64,000 nucleotides of DNA from Sphaerisporangium corydalis (GCF_025506355.1 NZ_JANZYP010000004.1:115667-179666); one strand, 5' to 3'. Counted from the stretch's first letter, positions 28,063 through 36,147 are shown. A program made the numbers and translations. The notes: generated from the letters alone by a model not told the origin.

Positions 28063-28290
28063 TCAGTCGGCTGAGAAGTTGAATTCGCCGGATTTGGCGC
28101 CGGTGATGAAGGCTTGCCATTCGGTGCGGGTGTAGACGATCACTTCGCGGTCGGGGTGGTGGCTGTGGCGTACGGCGACGCGGCCGGTGCCGTCGGTCAA
28201 GGGTCCTGCTTCGACGCATTCGGCGTCCCCGTTGGGGCTGTAGGTGCTGATGTGCCAGGCGACACTTGCCAGTTCCTCAGGTGCGGCCAT
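28063..28290 (-). CDS. DUF397 protein (second locus)
   Basis: A 75-residue DUF397 protein. The start is atypical (ELASVAWHISTYSPNGDAECVEAGPL instead of W-R-K-S), but the central NGDAECVEAG and the ending REVIVYTRTEWQAFITGAKSGEF are characteristic. It follows an XRE regulator by 19 bases in the same direction and is presumably its antagonist or partner. It lies directly downstream of, and convergent with, the RHS toxin gene. That is where an immunity gene would usually sit, but nothing in it suggests an immunity role. Confidence 0.85.
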   Translation of the reverse strand: MAAPEELASVAWHISTYSPNGDAECVEAGPLTDGTGRVAVRHSHHPDREVIVYTRTEWQAFITGAKSGEFNFSAD

Positions 28291-28309
28291 GGGAGCGTCT
28301 CCCTCTCGA

Positions 28310-29164
28310 TCAAGCCATGCGGTCAGCCGTGGCGGCGATGAGTGCCGCTGACTCTTCTGGAGTCAGTGCTGCCTTGTGCAGATAGTCGTACGCTTGAGCG
28401 AAATTTCCAACCCGGTCAGACTCGACATAAATACAACCGGCACGCGTCTCCGTGAACGCTATGTCCGAATATGGGACCGCCATGCCAAAGATCATGAACG
28501 GTCCACGTGGGCTGGCGTGGGCTCCGGCGCTGAAGGGCAGCACCCGAATGGCGATATTCGGCCGCGCCCCGAGGTGGACGAGGTGCTGGAGTTGCGTACG
28601 CATCACCGGCGCGCCACCGACGACGCGGCACAACAAGGCCTCGTCCAATATGGCGGCGAATCGCATGGGTTCCTCTCTGGTGAGCACCTGCTGACGGATC
28701 ATGCGAAATCGCACCCAGCGCGCGACGTAGGCCGGGTCCGCTTCCGGGTCAGCCGCCCTGATCACGGCTTCCGCGTACTCGGCTGTCTGAAGGAGACCAG
28801 GGATCACCAGCACGTCGAACGAGCGCAATGTCTCGGCACGCGATTCCAGCCAGGCGTGATCGATGACCTTTCCCGAGGTCTCTCCGGCATAGTCGTCCCA
28901 CCAGCCTTTCTGCCAGATGTCGCGGCTGAGCCGTTCCAGGCCGTCGCGGACGTCGGGGTCGTCGACTCCGTAGAGGTTGAGCAGCGCCAGCACATCGGGT
29001 ACCCGCGCCGGGGTGAGGCCCTGCTCCCATCGGCTGAGCGCCGCCTGGTCGCGTTGGACGTGGTCCCCCGCCTCCCGGAGCGTCAGCTTGGCGGCTTCTC
29101 GTAGCTCGCGAAGTTGCTTGCCGAGCCATTGGGCACGAAGTGTCGGGCCTTTCCTCGGTGCCAC
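28310..29164 (-). CDS. XRE family regulator with DUF5753 (second locus)
   Basis: A 284-residue regulator with an N-terminal helix-turn-helix (about 10-65; LGKQLRELREAAKLTLREAGDHVQRDQAALSRWEQG) and a DUF5753 domain (FDVLVIPGLLQTAEYAEAVIR, RQQVL, AILDEALLCRVVGG). GTG 29164 is chosen over the ATG at 29215 since AGGGAGAGC directly precedes it and the family N-terminus begins there. Operon with the DUF397 gene. It differs clearly from the first XRE protein in the window, so the two loci are separate circuits and not a recent duplication. Confidence 0.9.
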   Translation of the reverse strand: MAPRKGPTLRAQWLGKQLRELREAAKLTLREAGDHVQRDQAALSRWEQGLTPARVPDVLALLNLYGVDDPDVRDGLERLSRDIWQKGWWDDYAGETSGKVIDHAWLESRAETLRSFDVLVIPGLLQTAEYAEAVIRAADPEADPAYVARWVRFRMIRQQVLTREEPMRFAAILDEALLCRVVGGAPVMRTQLQHLVHLGARPNIAIRVLPFSAGAHASPRGPFMIFGMAVPYSDIAFTETRAGCIYVESDRVGNFAQAYDYLHKAALTPEESAALIAATADRMA

Positions 29165-29350
29165 GCGCTCTCCCTGTTGATCCTCAAAATGGATGATTTG
29201 GCCGATTGCAGCCATTTCTCAATTCAGTTTTCGCTCAATATTGCGCAGCGGTCGAACAGCTGTCACTCTACTGCTGAGGGCTCCATTACGCAGTGCGATG
29301 GCGCGAACTCACAAAGGTATGAATAAGGGCCGGGGTGGGTAATTTGTCCA

Positions 29351-29379
29351 TTGACTGGCCCTTTGCCGATGAATACCAG
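29351..29379 (+). promoter_or_regulatory. Candidate promoter for the 98-residue protein gene
   Basis: TTGACT (29351-29356) and TACCAG (29374-29379) with a 17-bp spacer lie 16 bases before the start codon. The -35 is good and the -10 is weak, so this is tentative. Confidence 0.35.
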
Positions 29380-29395
29380 AGAAAGGAGTGATTCG

Positions 29396-29692
29396 ATGGA
29401 TCAGCGAACCGATTCCAGCGTGCCGACTGTCCATCACGGCGACGGGGAGTACACGAACGGGCCCTGGTCGCGGATGGAGAGTCAGGCCCGGTTGTTCGCG
29501 TTGTTGCGGTATGCGGATGAGGAGTGCGGGGACGAGGGGGGCGTGGAGTTGTACGGGGTGCAGTTGCCTGGGGGTGCGGCGGCGACGATCACCGTGAAGG
29601 GGCGGCCGCACGGGTGCTGGTCGAGTATCGATCGGGCGGCGGACCGGCTCGGGCTGGACCTGGTCTGGCTCGATCCCAGCGCCGGCCGCTGA
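29396..29692 (+). CDS. Small hypothetical protein divergent from the second XRE locus
   Basis: A 98-residue protein. ATG 29396 follows AAGGAGTG at ideal distance. The N-terminus is disordered, then comes SQARLFALLRYADEECGDEGGVELYGVQLPGGAAATITVKG, a helix with strands, and a closing helix-like segment (SIDRAADRLGLDLVWLDP). No known family assigned. Its position, divergent from an XRE/DUF397 pair, parallels the small operon at 11.06 kb, so it may be a target or third component of this circuit. Confidence 0.65.
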   Translation: MDQRTDSSVPTVHHGDGEYTNGPWSRMESQARLFALLRYADEECGDEGGVELYGVQLPGGAAATITVKGRPHGCWSSIDRAADRLGLDLVWLDPSAGR

Positions 29693-29778
29693 CGCCGACG
29701 GTCAAAGCCGGGCCCGCGCCCCGGCCACGGCCGGTTCCGATCACCAGCGCCTGCTGAACGTTCCCATGGATTGGTGAC

Positions 29779-29784
29779 TATAAT
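29779..29784 (+). promoter_or_regulatory. Consensus -10 element giving a leaderless antitoxin mRNA
   Basis: TATAAT ends seven bases before the antitoxin ATG (29792), which would place the transcription start at or next to the A of the start codon. A TGAC-N10-GTCA inverted repeat (29775-29793) surrounds the -10 element and is a candidate autoregulatory operator. No convincing -35 was seen. Confidence 0.5.
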
Positions 29785-29791
29785 TCTGGTC

Positions 29792-30085
29792 ATGACGACG
29801 ATTCCGTTGGCTGATGCCAAGGCGCGGCTGTCCGCGGTGCTGGATGAGGTTCGCGACACGCACGAGCGGGTCGTGATCACGCGTAACGGCCGCCCGGAGG
29901 CGGTCATCATGTCGGTGTCCGATCTGAACGCGCTGGAGGAGACCTTGGACCTGCTGTCCACTCCGGGGGCGCTCGAAGAGATACACGAGGCGGAGAGCGA
30001 GATCGCCCGTGGTGAGGCGACCGGCGCCGATGAGCTGCGCCGCTTGATGGCCGAGCGGGCGCGCATTGACCAGGCGGACATGTGA
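29792..30085 (+). CDS. Phd/YefM family antitoxin
   Basis: A 97-residue type II antitoxin. The N-terminal DNA-binding Phd/YefM fold is clear (TTIPLADAKARLSAVLDEVRDTHERVVITRNGRPEAVIMSVSDLNAL), and the acidic C-terminal helix (EEIHEAESEIARGEATGADEL) would wrap the toxin. No ribosome site precedes the ATG, while a TATAAT element lies just upstream, so a leaderless transcript is likely. It overlaps the toxin gene by four bases (GTGA). As in this family generally, antitoxin and toxin-antitoxin complex should repress their own promoter. Confidence 0.92.
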   Translation: MTTIPLADAKARLSAVLDEVRDTHERVVITRNGRPEAVIMSVSDLNALEETLDLLSTPGALEEIHEAESEIARGEATGADELRRLMAERARIDQADM

Positions 30086-30372
30086 GCGACGAAGCGTACG
30101 CTTTGTCGCTGGCCCGTTCGGCGCGCCGCGTCCTGGTCGAAGGTCCCCCACGGGGGCTCCCTCTGGCGGTGGCGACGGCGGTGAGCGAATTCTTGACGGG
30201 ACCGCTGCTGGACAACCCCCAGCGAGTCGGCAAGCCGCTCACTCGGGAGCTGAGCGACTACCACTCCGCCAGGCGTGGCGCCTACCGGGTCGTCTACCGC
30301 GTCGACGAGGACAGCCGGATCGTTCACGTCCTGCGGGTCGACCATCGCTCCGACGTCTACCGCACTCACTGA
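30082..30372 (+). CDS. RelE/ParE superfamily toxin
   Basis: A 96-residue RelE-fold toxin paired with the YefM-like antitoxin. The C-terminal beta sheet is recognisable (GAYRVVYRVDEDSRIVHVLRVDHRSDVYR); R-x-x-Y-R-V-x-Y-R and the terminal H-R-x-x-x-Y-R are typical of mRNA-cleaving RelE relatives. Catalysis in this group uses basic and tyrosine residues in that sheet, present here. The GTG start overlaps the antitoxin stop. ParE-type gyrase poisoning cannot be excluded by eye, but the YefM partner and the YRVVYR core favour ribosome-dependent RNA cleavage. Confidence 0.88.
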   Translation: MSDEAYALSLARSARRVLVEGPPRGLPLAVATAVSEFLTGPLLDNPQRVGKPLTRELSDYHSARRGAYRVVYRVDEDSRIVHVLRVDHRSDVYRTH

Positions 30373-30537
30373 GCGTGGGAGTGCGCATGGCGGGAACTGG
30401 AGGGCGGGAGTGGGTGGAGAGGGATAGGTTTGGGGGGTAAGGGGCGGCTCTTGGACGTGCTTCCTTCTTCATCTTTCAAATGGCTCTAGCGCGTCCGCTC
30501 TCCGCCCCTTCGTCATGTCCTGCGGGAGGGGGTGGCC

Positions 30538-33249
30538 GTGGATCCGGTGGCCGAGGTGCTGTTGCGGAGGCGGCGGCGGGTGGCGGCCGGGGTGATCGCG
30601 GCTGAGCCGTTCTCGGCGGAGACGACCGGGGGACGGCCGCATCGGGGGGCCGTGTTGAAGCCCGCGGTGGGCTCGGGCGTGGTGGCGCTGGAGGCGGAGC
30701 TGTTGCAGGCCGGGTTCCTGCTGTCCGCCGAGCTGCACCAATGGCTGGCCGGTACCGATGCCACCGAGCTGAGCAGGGTGGGGCACCATCTCGTGCGCGC
30801 GATCCTGGCCGAGCTGGGGGCGGACGTCCAGCATGTCCCGCTGTTTCGTGACTTCCCGAGAAGCGTGCCAACGGACACCGCCGAGTTCTACGTCCGGCGC
30901 GTATTCACGCTTCTGCTCCAGGAGTCGGAGCGGCCGTGCGTGCTGTGCGGGACGGCCGGCACCGTGCACCCCGTCGCGCCGTGCGCGCACCTGGTCTGCC
31001 GGACCTGCTGGGACGGCGCCGTCTTCAGCGCCTGCCCGATCTGCCACCGCCGCGTCGACCCGGACGACCCCTTCCTGCGCCCGGCGGACGATCCGGTGGC
31101 CGAGGCCACCACCGCACGGGCTCCCCGGACGCAACTGACCGTGCTGGGGTTGTGCGAGGACGCGGAGGCGGCGTCCCGTGACCTGCTGGAGGGCCTGCTC
31201 GCCCGGCAGACCCCCCTGTCGGCGGAGGACCGGGCCGACGTCATGACGCTCGTCGAGCGGAACCGGCCCGCCTCGGGCGGGTGGCTGCCCGAGACCATCC
31301 CGCTCCGGGAGACCCGGGCGACCGTCCTGGCGGCGCTGATCGCGGACGGCGATGCCGATGACCTGCTCGCCCGGCACACCGACACCGCGACCGACGTGCT
31401 GCGCCTGCTGTACGCGCTGATGGGCGGCGACCCGGGTTTGCGCACTCCTCCGCCGCGCCGTACGACGCTCCCCCGCGGCCTGCGGCGTGCCCTTCTCGGC
31501 CGGCTGGACGCGATGCCCATGGCACGCCTGACCGAGGACGTGCTCCGCTACACAGGGCCGTGGACCCGTATGGCCGAGGTCCTGCACCCGCACGAGCACC
31601 ACCTGCGGTTCCCCGGCGCGGCGCTGGCGTTCGCGGTCCTGCGGGGGACGCGGCTGGACGCGGAGACCCCCTTCGGGCGGGCCATGCTCTCCCAGGCCGC
31701 CCGCCACCCCGGCGTCCTGCGGGTCGACGGCCGCCGGCTGCGGACCGTCACGTTCGCCGCCCAGGTCGAGAACGCCCTGCGGGACGGCGACCTCGCGACG
31801 GCCCTCGCCCTGCTGGCGCGACGCCCCGGCGAGCTGCTGCGGCGCCTGTCCCACCTGCTACGGCTGGTCCAGCCATCAGGTTCCACGAGGGCGAGCGAGC
31901 AGGGCGCCCTCGCGCCTGGTGTCCCCGTACGGGACGTCGTCGGGGCGGGTTCGCTTCTGGCCGTGCTGGAGGAGGCGGTACGGAAGGTGGCGCCCGGGGT
32001 GGTGGTGGCCACGCTCGGGCAGGTGCGGACGCCATCGGGTGGCACCCGGTTGTTCCAGCCGCGCGGCGGTGCCCTGTTCTGGGCGCAGCCCGACTCCCGG
32101 CCCGAGCTGCCCGCCCGGCTGGTCGGTGACGTCGCGGACGTGCTCACCCGTGAGATGCTGCGGCGCGCCGGCACGCTGCCGCCGCTGGACAGGGTCGTGC
32201 TGGACGAGGGGCTCACCGACCTCATCGCCCCGGCGTCCGAGCGGAGCGCCACCTCGGCCCTGGTACGGATCGCGCGCGGCGGCCTGCAGCCGATCCCGCG
32301 CGGGGAGCGGATCCGGCTGTTCCTGCACTGGACCGAGCCCGAGGGCACCCGCGTCGACCTCGACCTGTCGGTTGCGGTGTACGACGAGCGGTGGGAGTTC
32401 GTCGGGCTGTGCGACTACACCAGCCTGCGCATTGGCGGCGACGCGGCGGTGCACTCCGGCGACCTGACGTCGGCCCCCGGGCCGCTCGGGTCGTCGGAGT
32501 TCGTCGACCTCGACGTGCGTGCCCTGCGCGAGCTGGGCGGCCGGTACGTCATGCCGGTCGTGTTCAGCTTCGACGACGTTCCGTTCGACCAGCTCGTCCG
32601 CGGGTTCGCCGGGTTCATGGAGAGCCCCGCGGGCCTGTTCGACCCGCTCGCGGTCCGCCAGCGCTTCGACCTGGCCGGACCGGCCAAGACCCTGGTCCCC
32701 CTGGTGGCCGACCTGTGGTCGCGGACCATGCGCTGGGCCGACCTCAACCTGAGCACCAGGGGCCGGGGCCACGACGTCGACGGGTACGCCGCACAGCTCG
32801 CCCGGCTCGGGTCGGCGCTGGAGGACTTCTACGGCCTGGGCGAGCGCGTCACCCTGTGGGAGGTGGCCTGCTGGCACGCCGCCGCCCGCGCCGGGGAGGT
32901 TCTCGTACGGCGGGGCGACGGCGCGCCCCTGCGCTACGCGAGGCGCGCCGGTGAGGACGCGTGGGCGTTCGCCTCCCGGCTGATGGCGGCGCGCGATCCC
33001 GACGGCACCGTGGACGGCCCGGTGGGCGCGGCCTCTCTGGCGGCGGTGATCGACGGGGACGTGGCGCTCGCGCCCGGGGCCGAGGTCTACGCGCTGTACC
33101 CGGACCGGCTGGAGGGCACCGGCCTGCGACTGCTGGACGCCGCCGACCTGCTCAGCGGCCTGGCCGTGGAACCCGAGGAGGTCGGGGGCGGTGAGGTGCT
33201 CTCCTCGGCGGGGTCGACCGCCGGCGCGGTCGAGGTTCAGAAGCGGTAG
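30538..33249 (+). CDS. MXAN_6230/SCO0854-type RING-finger protein with TerD-like domain
   Basis: A 903-residue protein, a rare bacterial RING-finger type. After PVAEVLLRRRRR and an unassigned N-terminal part, a zinc-binding C-x2-C...C-x-H-x2-C-x2-C...C-x2-C cluster (about 132-172: CVLCGTAGTVHPVAPCAH, LVCRTCW, CPIC) forms a C3HC4-like RING. A long helical region follows, then near 580-690 a TerD-like beta sandwich (VDLDLSVAVYDERWEFVG, HSGDLTSAP, EFVDLDV), which in TerD binds calcium. GTG 30538 is better spaced from GGGAGG than GTG 30532. The family is found in actinomycetes and myxobacteria with no proven activity; a link to Ter-type stress systems is inferred. No E2 or ubiquitin-like gene lies near. 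Confidence 0.8.
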   Translation: MDPVAEVLLRRRRRVAAGVIAAEPFSAETTGGRPHRGAVLKPAVGSGVVALEAELLQAGFLLSAELHQWLAGTDATELSRVGHHLVRAILAELGADVQHVPLFRDFPRSVPTDTAEFYVRRVFTLLLQESERPCVLCGTAGTVHPVAPCAHLVCRTCWDGAVFSACPICHRRVDPDDPFLRPADDPVAEATTARAPRTQLTVLGLCEDAEAASRDLLEGLLARQTPLSAEDRADVMTLVERNRPASGGWLPETIPLRETRATVLAALIADGDADDLLARHTDTATDVLRLLYALMGGDPGLRTPPPRRTTLPRGLRRALLGRLDAMPMARLTEDVLRYTGPWTRMAEVLHPHEHHLRFPGAALAFAVLRGTRLDAETPFGRAMLSQAARHPGVLRVDGRRLRTVTFAAQVENALRDGDLATALALLARRPGELLRRLSHLLRLVQPSGSTRASEQGALAPGVPVRDVVGAGSLLAVLEEAVRKVAPGVVVATLGQVRTPSGGTRLFQPRGGALFWAQPDSRPELPARLVGDVADVLTREMLRRAGTLPPLDRVVLDEGLTDLIAPASERSATSALVRIARGGLQPIPRGERIRLFLHWTEPEGTRVDLDLSVAVYDERWEFVGLCDYTSLRIGGDAAVHSGDLTSAPGPLGSSEFVDLDVRALRELGGRYVMPVVFSFDDVPFDQLVRGFAGFMESPAGLFDPLAVRQRFDLAGPAKTLVPLVADLWSRTMRWADLNLSTRGRGHDVDGYAAQLARLGSALEDFYGLGERVTLWEVACWHAAARAGEVLVRRGDGAPLRYARRAGEDAWAFASRLMAARDPDGTVDGPVGAASLAAVIDGDVALAPGAEVYALYPDRLEGTGLRLLDAADLLSGLAVEPEEVGGGEVLSSAGSTAGAVEVQKR

Positions 33250-33354
33250 TCGAGGCCAAGTAGGCGACCGTCCTGCTCCAGGGGCGATCGTCGCGGATCA
33301 CGCGGTTGCGGGCGGATCACCCGGTTGCGGAGGGTTCAGAAGCGGTAGTGGAGG
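33234..33354. repeat. 22-bp direct repeat at the ends of two convergent genes
   Basis: GGTTCAGAAGCGGTAGT-x-GAGG occurs at 33234-33255 and 33333-33354 (one mismatch, offset 99). The left copy spans the stop codon of the RING gene; the right copy spans the stop codon of the opposite methyltransferase gene. A diverged 20-bp tandem, ATCACxCGGTTGCGG, lies between. Confidence 0.85.
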
Positions 33355-34301
33355 ATGCGGCCGATTCTGCGGAGGAAGTAGAAGCGGTTCATCACGGCGA
33401 GGGCGGCGCGGTAGCCGGCGGGGAAGCGTTCCACCTCGGGGACGTCGGAGAAGAAGAGCTCTGAGACCAGGTGGAGGCGGGGGTTGGCGGCGGTGAGTTC
33501 GGCGGGGTCGTCCAGGCCCCAGTGGAGTGTGGCGCCGGTGGCCCTGAGCTGCGGCTGGAAGCGGCTCAGTTTCACGGCGAGGTGGCTGATGGCGTCGAAG
33601 ACGATGTCGCCGGAGGGGAACCGGCCGGTGATCCCGCGCAGCAGGGCGTCGACCTCGCCCGGGGTGAGGTACATCATCAGGCCCTCGGCGACGACCAGGA
33701 CGGGGCCGTCAGCGGGGACCGGTTCCATCCAGCCCGGGTCGGTGGCGGGCAGCCCGATCATCGTGTAGCCGGGGCGGGGCGGGAACAGGCGCTCGCGCAG
33801 CGCGATGATCTCGGGGAAGTCGACGTCGAACCATCGCACGGTCGGCGGCGGGTCGAGGCGGTAGACGCGGGTGTCCAGGCCACAGGCCAGGTGAACGACG
33901 GTCGTGCCCGTGGCCGTGTCGAGATGGGCGGCCGTCGGGTCTGGGGCCTTGTCGATGCGGGCGGCCGTCGTTTTCGGGGCCGCCGTGTCGAGTTGGGTGG
34001 TCGTTTCCGGGGCCGTGTCGGAGTGGGGGGCCGTCGCGTCCGGGGTCGGGGGTAGGTGGGCGGCGGTGATGGTGTCCAGGGTCTTGGCCCGGATGGCCAC
34101 GCCCAGGGCATCGGTGGAGCGCATCTTGAGCTTGTGGAAGTCGTAGTCGAGGCGCTCGACCGCCTGCTCGGCGAGCGGGTCCCGCAGGACCGGGTCCTCC
34201 GAGCGGCTGTGCACGGCGCGGCCGTACAGGGTGATGAGGAGGGTCTCCTTCTCCTTGGTGAGGCGAGTCTCCTTGGTGAGGTGAAGCTTCTCGTTCCCCA
34301 T
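33336..34301 (-). CDS. Class I SAM-dependent methyltransferase (Ppm1/LCM-like) with repeat insert
   Basis: A 321-residue O-methyltransferase of the Ppm1/leucine-carboxyl-methyltransferase-like family common in actinomycete polyketide and lipid metabolism. Family hallmarks: ETLLITLYGRAV near the start, SAM-binding VVHLACGLDTRVYRLD (135-150), WFDVDFPEII, VVAEGLMMYLTPGEVDALL and the terminal RILHYRF. Unusually, a 45-50-residue Thr/Ala/Pro/Asp insert (about 84-132) made of 11-residue repeats sits directly before the SAM-binding strand, where relatives have a short loop. The N-terminus also repeats LTKE. The ATG at 34301 has only a poorly spaced AAGG. Substrate unknown. Confidence 0.85.
   Translation of the reverse strand: MGNEKLHLTKETRLTKEKETLLITLYGRAVHSRSEDPVLRDPLAEQAVERLDYDFHKLKMRSTDALGVAIRAKTLDTITAAHLPPTPDATAPHSDTAPETTTQLDTAAPKTTAARIDKAPDPTAAHLDTATGTTVVHLACGLDTRVYRLDPPPTVRWFDVDFPEIIALRERLFPPRPGYTMIGLPATDPGWMEPVPADGPVLVVAEGLMMYLTPGEVDALLRGITGRFPSGDIVFDAISHLAVKLSRFQPQLRATGATLHWGLDDPAELTAANPRLHLVSELFFSDVPEVERFPAGYRAALAVMNRFYFLRRIGRILHYRF
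33906..34052. repeat. 33-bp coding minisatellite in the methyltransferase gene
   Basis: About four diverged units of 33 bp encode 11-residue blocks such as TTTQLDTAAPK, TTAARIDKAPD and PTAAHLDTATG. The pattern resembles the following authentic motif TTVVHLACG, suggesting that the insert grew by slippage from the SAM-binding strand. Confidence 0.75.
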
Positions 34302-34389
34302 GCCTTCAATGTAGCCCCGGCGACCTCCCCCTCCCCGGCCACCGTACGAGGCGCCGTATTCCCGGTTAACGGTCTAGAGCGCATAATGG

Positions 34390-35628
34390 CTAGAGCCCGT
34401 CGATGGACAGCAACCTGTTGTGAGTGGTCGCGGGGACACCGGTCAAGACGTCCGTCTCCGCCTCATCGATCATCCATTTCACGATGGTGGCCACCGGCTT
34501 GTCGCCGTACTTCTCCTTGTACAGTGCGGCGATCCCAGTGGCATAGGGAGCAGCGAAGGAAGTCCCGTCGCCGATCTTGCCGCCGCCCCCTTTCCGGGCC
34601 GAGACGACCGCGTAACCCGGCGCGAGCATGTCGACGCAGGGGCCGACGTTACTGAACGAGGCCAGCGCGTCCCGGTAGGTTGTGGCACCGACCGCCAGCA
34701 CCCGAGGGGCGCCCGCCGGAGACACGTTGCAAGCGTCGGCGCGGCTGTTCCCGGCCGCCGCAGCCACAAAGACCCCGGCGTCGGCCAGCTCGGTGACCGC
34801 AGCGTTGGTCGCGGCGGACTTCGAGCCGCCGAACGAGAGGTTGGCGACCGCCGGTTTGACGGCATTCGCCGCGATCCAATCAAGCCCGGCGATGATCCCC
34901 GAGTAGGTCCCGGACCCATCACAGCCAAGGACGCGGACCGGAACGAGCTTGACGCCGGTGGCCACACCCCAGGTCGTGCCGCCCACGATGCCGGCCACCT
35001 GAGTGCCATGCCCCAGACAGTCGGCTGTGCCCTTACCGTCCTGGATGACGCTGTAGCCAGGAACGATGCGACCGGTGAACTCGCTGTGACCCGCCTCGAT
35101 GCCACTGTCGAGGATGTACGCGGTCACCCCGGTTCCATGGTGTGCAGGCTTGAAGACGTGGTCGAGCGGCAGACGACGCTGGTTGAGGCGATCCAGACCC
35201 CACGAGTAGTCAGGGACCGCCGGAGGCGGACTGCCCGACGACCCCGCCATCCCCTCTTGCGGATCGAAAGCCTCAGCGAGCGCGTCCTCCTCGATCGCGA
35301 TGACCTGAGGACTGAGACGCACCTTGGTCAGCTCGGCAGGCGTCAGCCGCACCGCGAAACCGCTCGCCACGAGCTGATAGCTGTACAAGGGGGTGACGCC
35401 TAAAGGAACGATCACGTCCGAGGTGCCCACGCCCGGTTTGAGCCGCACGATGTACTGACCGGCTATGGCCGAGGCGGCGGGGGCCCTCGTCACCTCGACC
35501 ATCCCACGGTACGGTGCCGCCTCAGCCGGGAACATCACCAAAATGCCGAGCAGGAACGACAACCCCGCCAATCCGCGTAGCACGCTCCCTGTGCTCACGC
35601 GGATGACTCCTGCCTGACGCGTCCTCAT
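34390..35628 (-). CDS. Secreted subtilisin-like serine protease (S8)
   Basis: A 412-residue secreted protease. Signal peptide (about 16-37, LAGLSFLLGILVMFPAEA), an inhibitor_I9-type propeptide (about 55-118; GQYIVRLKPGV...IEEDALAEA) and an S8 catalytic domain similar to proteinase K. The triad is D174 (YILDSGIEAGHSEF), H207 (GHGTQVAG) and S357 (GTSFAAP), with oxyanion N294 (AAGNS). Length and order match the family without a C-terminal wall anchor. ATG 35628 is preferred: GGAG lies at suitable distance and the signal peptide starts there. Single gene; upstream lies a 700-base gap. Confidence 0.93.
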   Translation of the reverse strand: MRTRQAGVIRVSTGSVLRGLAGLSFLLGILVMFPAEAAPYRGMVEVTRAPAASAIAGQYIVRLKPGVGTSDVIVPLGVTPLYSYQLVASGFAVRLTPAELTKVRLSPQVIAIEEDALAEAFDPQEGMAGSSGSPPPAVPDYSWGLDRLNQRRLPLDHVFKPAHHGTGVTAYILDSGIEAGHSEFTGRIVPGYSVIQDGKGTADCLGHGTQVAGIVGGTTWGVATGVKLVPVRVLGCDGSGTYSGIIAGLDWIAANAVKPAVANLSFGGSKSAATNAAVTELADAGVFVAAAAGNSRADACNVSPAGAPRVLAVGATTYRDALASFSNVGPCVDMLAPGYAVVSARKGGGGKIGDGTSFAAPYATGIAALYKEKYGDKPVATIVKWMIDEAETDVLTGVPATTHNRLLSIDGL

Positions 35629-35940
35629 CGCGGCCACTCCATCCCCCGGCCGCCATCTCACGATCGGCCCGACCACAACGATAACGATCAGCTACAGCGA
35701 GTAGTCGGCACTGGCCTCTCACGACATGGACTCACCCTGGTCAAGATCACCTATGTCGGACACCCGTTCGAGAGGACCGACATGATCAACCACCCCCGCA
35801 TCCCTCACGGTCTTCAAGAAGCGACGCCAGCCGGATCGTTCCTAAAGAAGATCGCATTCATGGACACGCAATCACTCAACGCAGAAGTCTCAAGGCCGTA
35901 CACGACGACGCGAACAACAGGGGGTGGCCGAGGTCGGGTT

Positions 35941-35994
35941 GGTCGGCAGGGCCGGTAGGCCTTGAAAGAACTGCCCGAGCCGAAGGTGAGGACC
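35941..35994. repeat. Dispersed intergenic element, copy C (inverted)
   Basis: Inverted relative to copies A and B. It reads GGTCGGCAGGGCCGGTAGGC, then CTTGAAAGAACTGCCC and GAGCCGAAGGTGAGGACC. It differs from copy A at a handful of positions only. Confidence 0.85.
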
Positions 35995-36098
35995 TTTTCA
36001 GCCTGGCCCGGCGCCGTATTCGGCCTGGCTTGGCGCCGTACAGGGCGCCGGATCCCCAGCGGAGCGCCGTCGGCGCACGCACGCCCTTCCGGGGGCGG

Positions 36099-36147
36099 TC
36101 GAACGCACGCCCGGAGCCGGGCGGTCCGGCGCGGGGCGTGCGTTCGA
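36099..36147. terminator. Perfect 14-bp inverted repeat, possible terminator of the MFS unit
   Basis: TCGAACGCACGCCC (36099-36112) and its exact complement (36134-36147) flank a 21-base spacer. As the strongest hairpin downstream of the minus-strand MFS gene, it may end that transcript. A mobile-element relic is the alternative. Confidence 0.5.

Noticed and set aside
27803-28219. 138-residue minus-strand frame overlapping the toxin tip, considered as an antisense immunity gene
   Set aside because: It overlaps both the toxin end and the DUF397 gene, is Arg/His-rich and has no ribosome site; it is a shadow frame.
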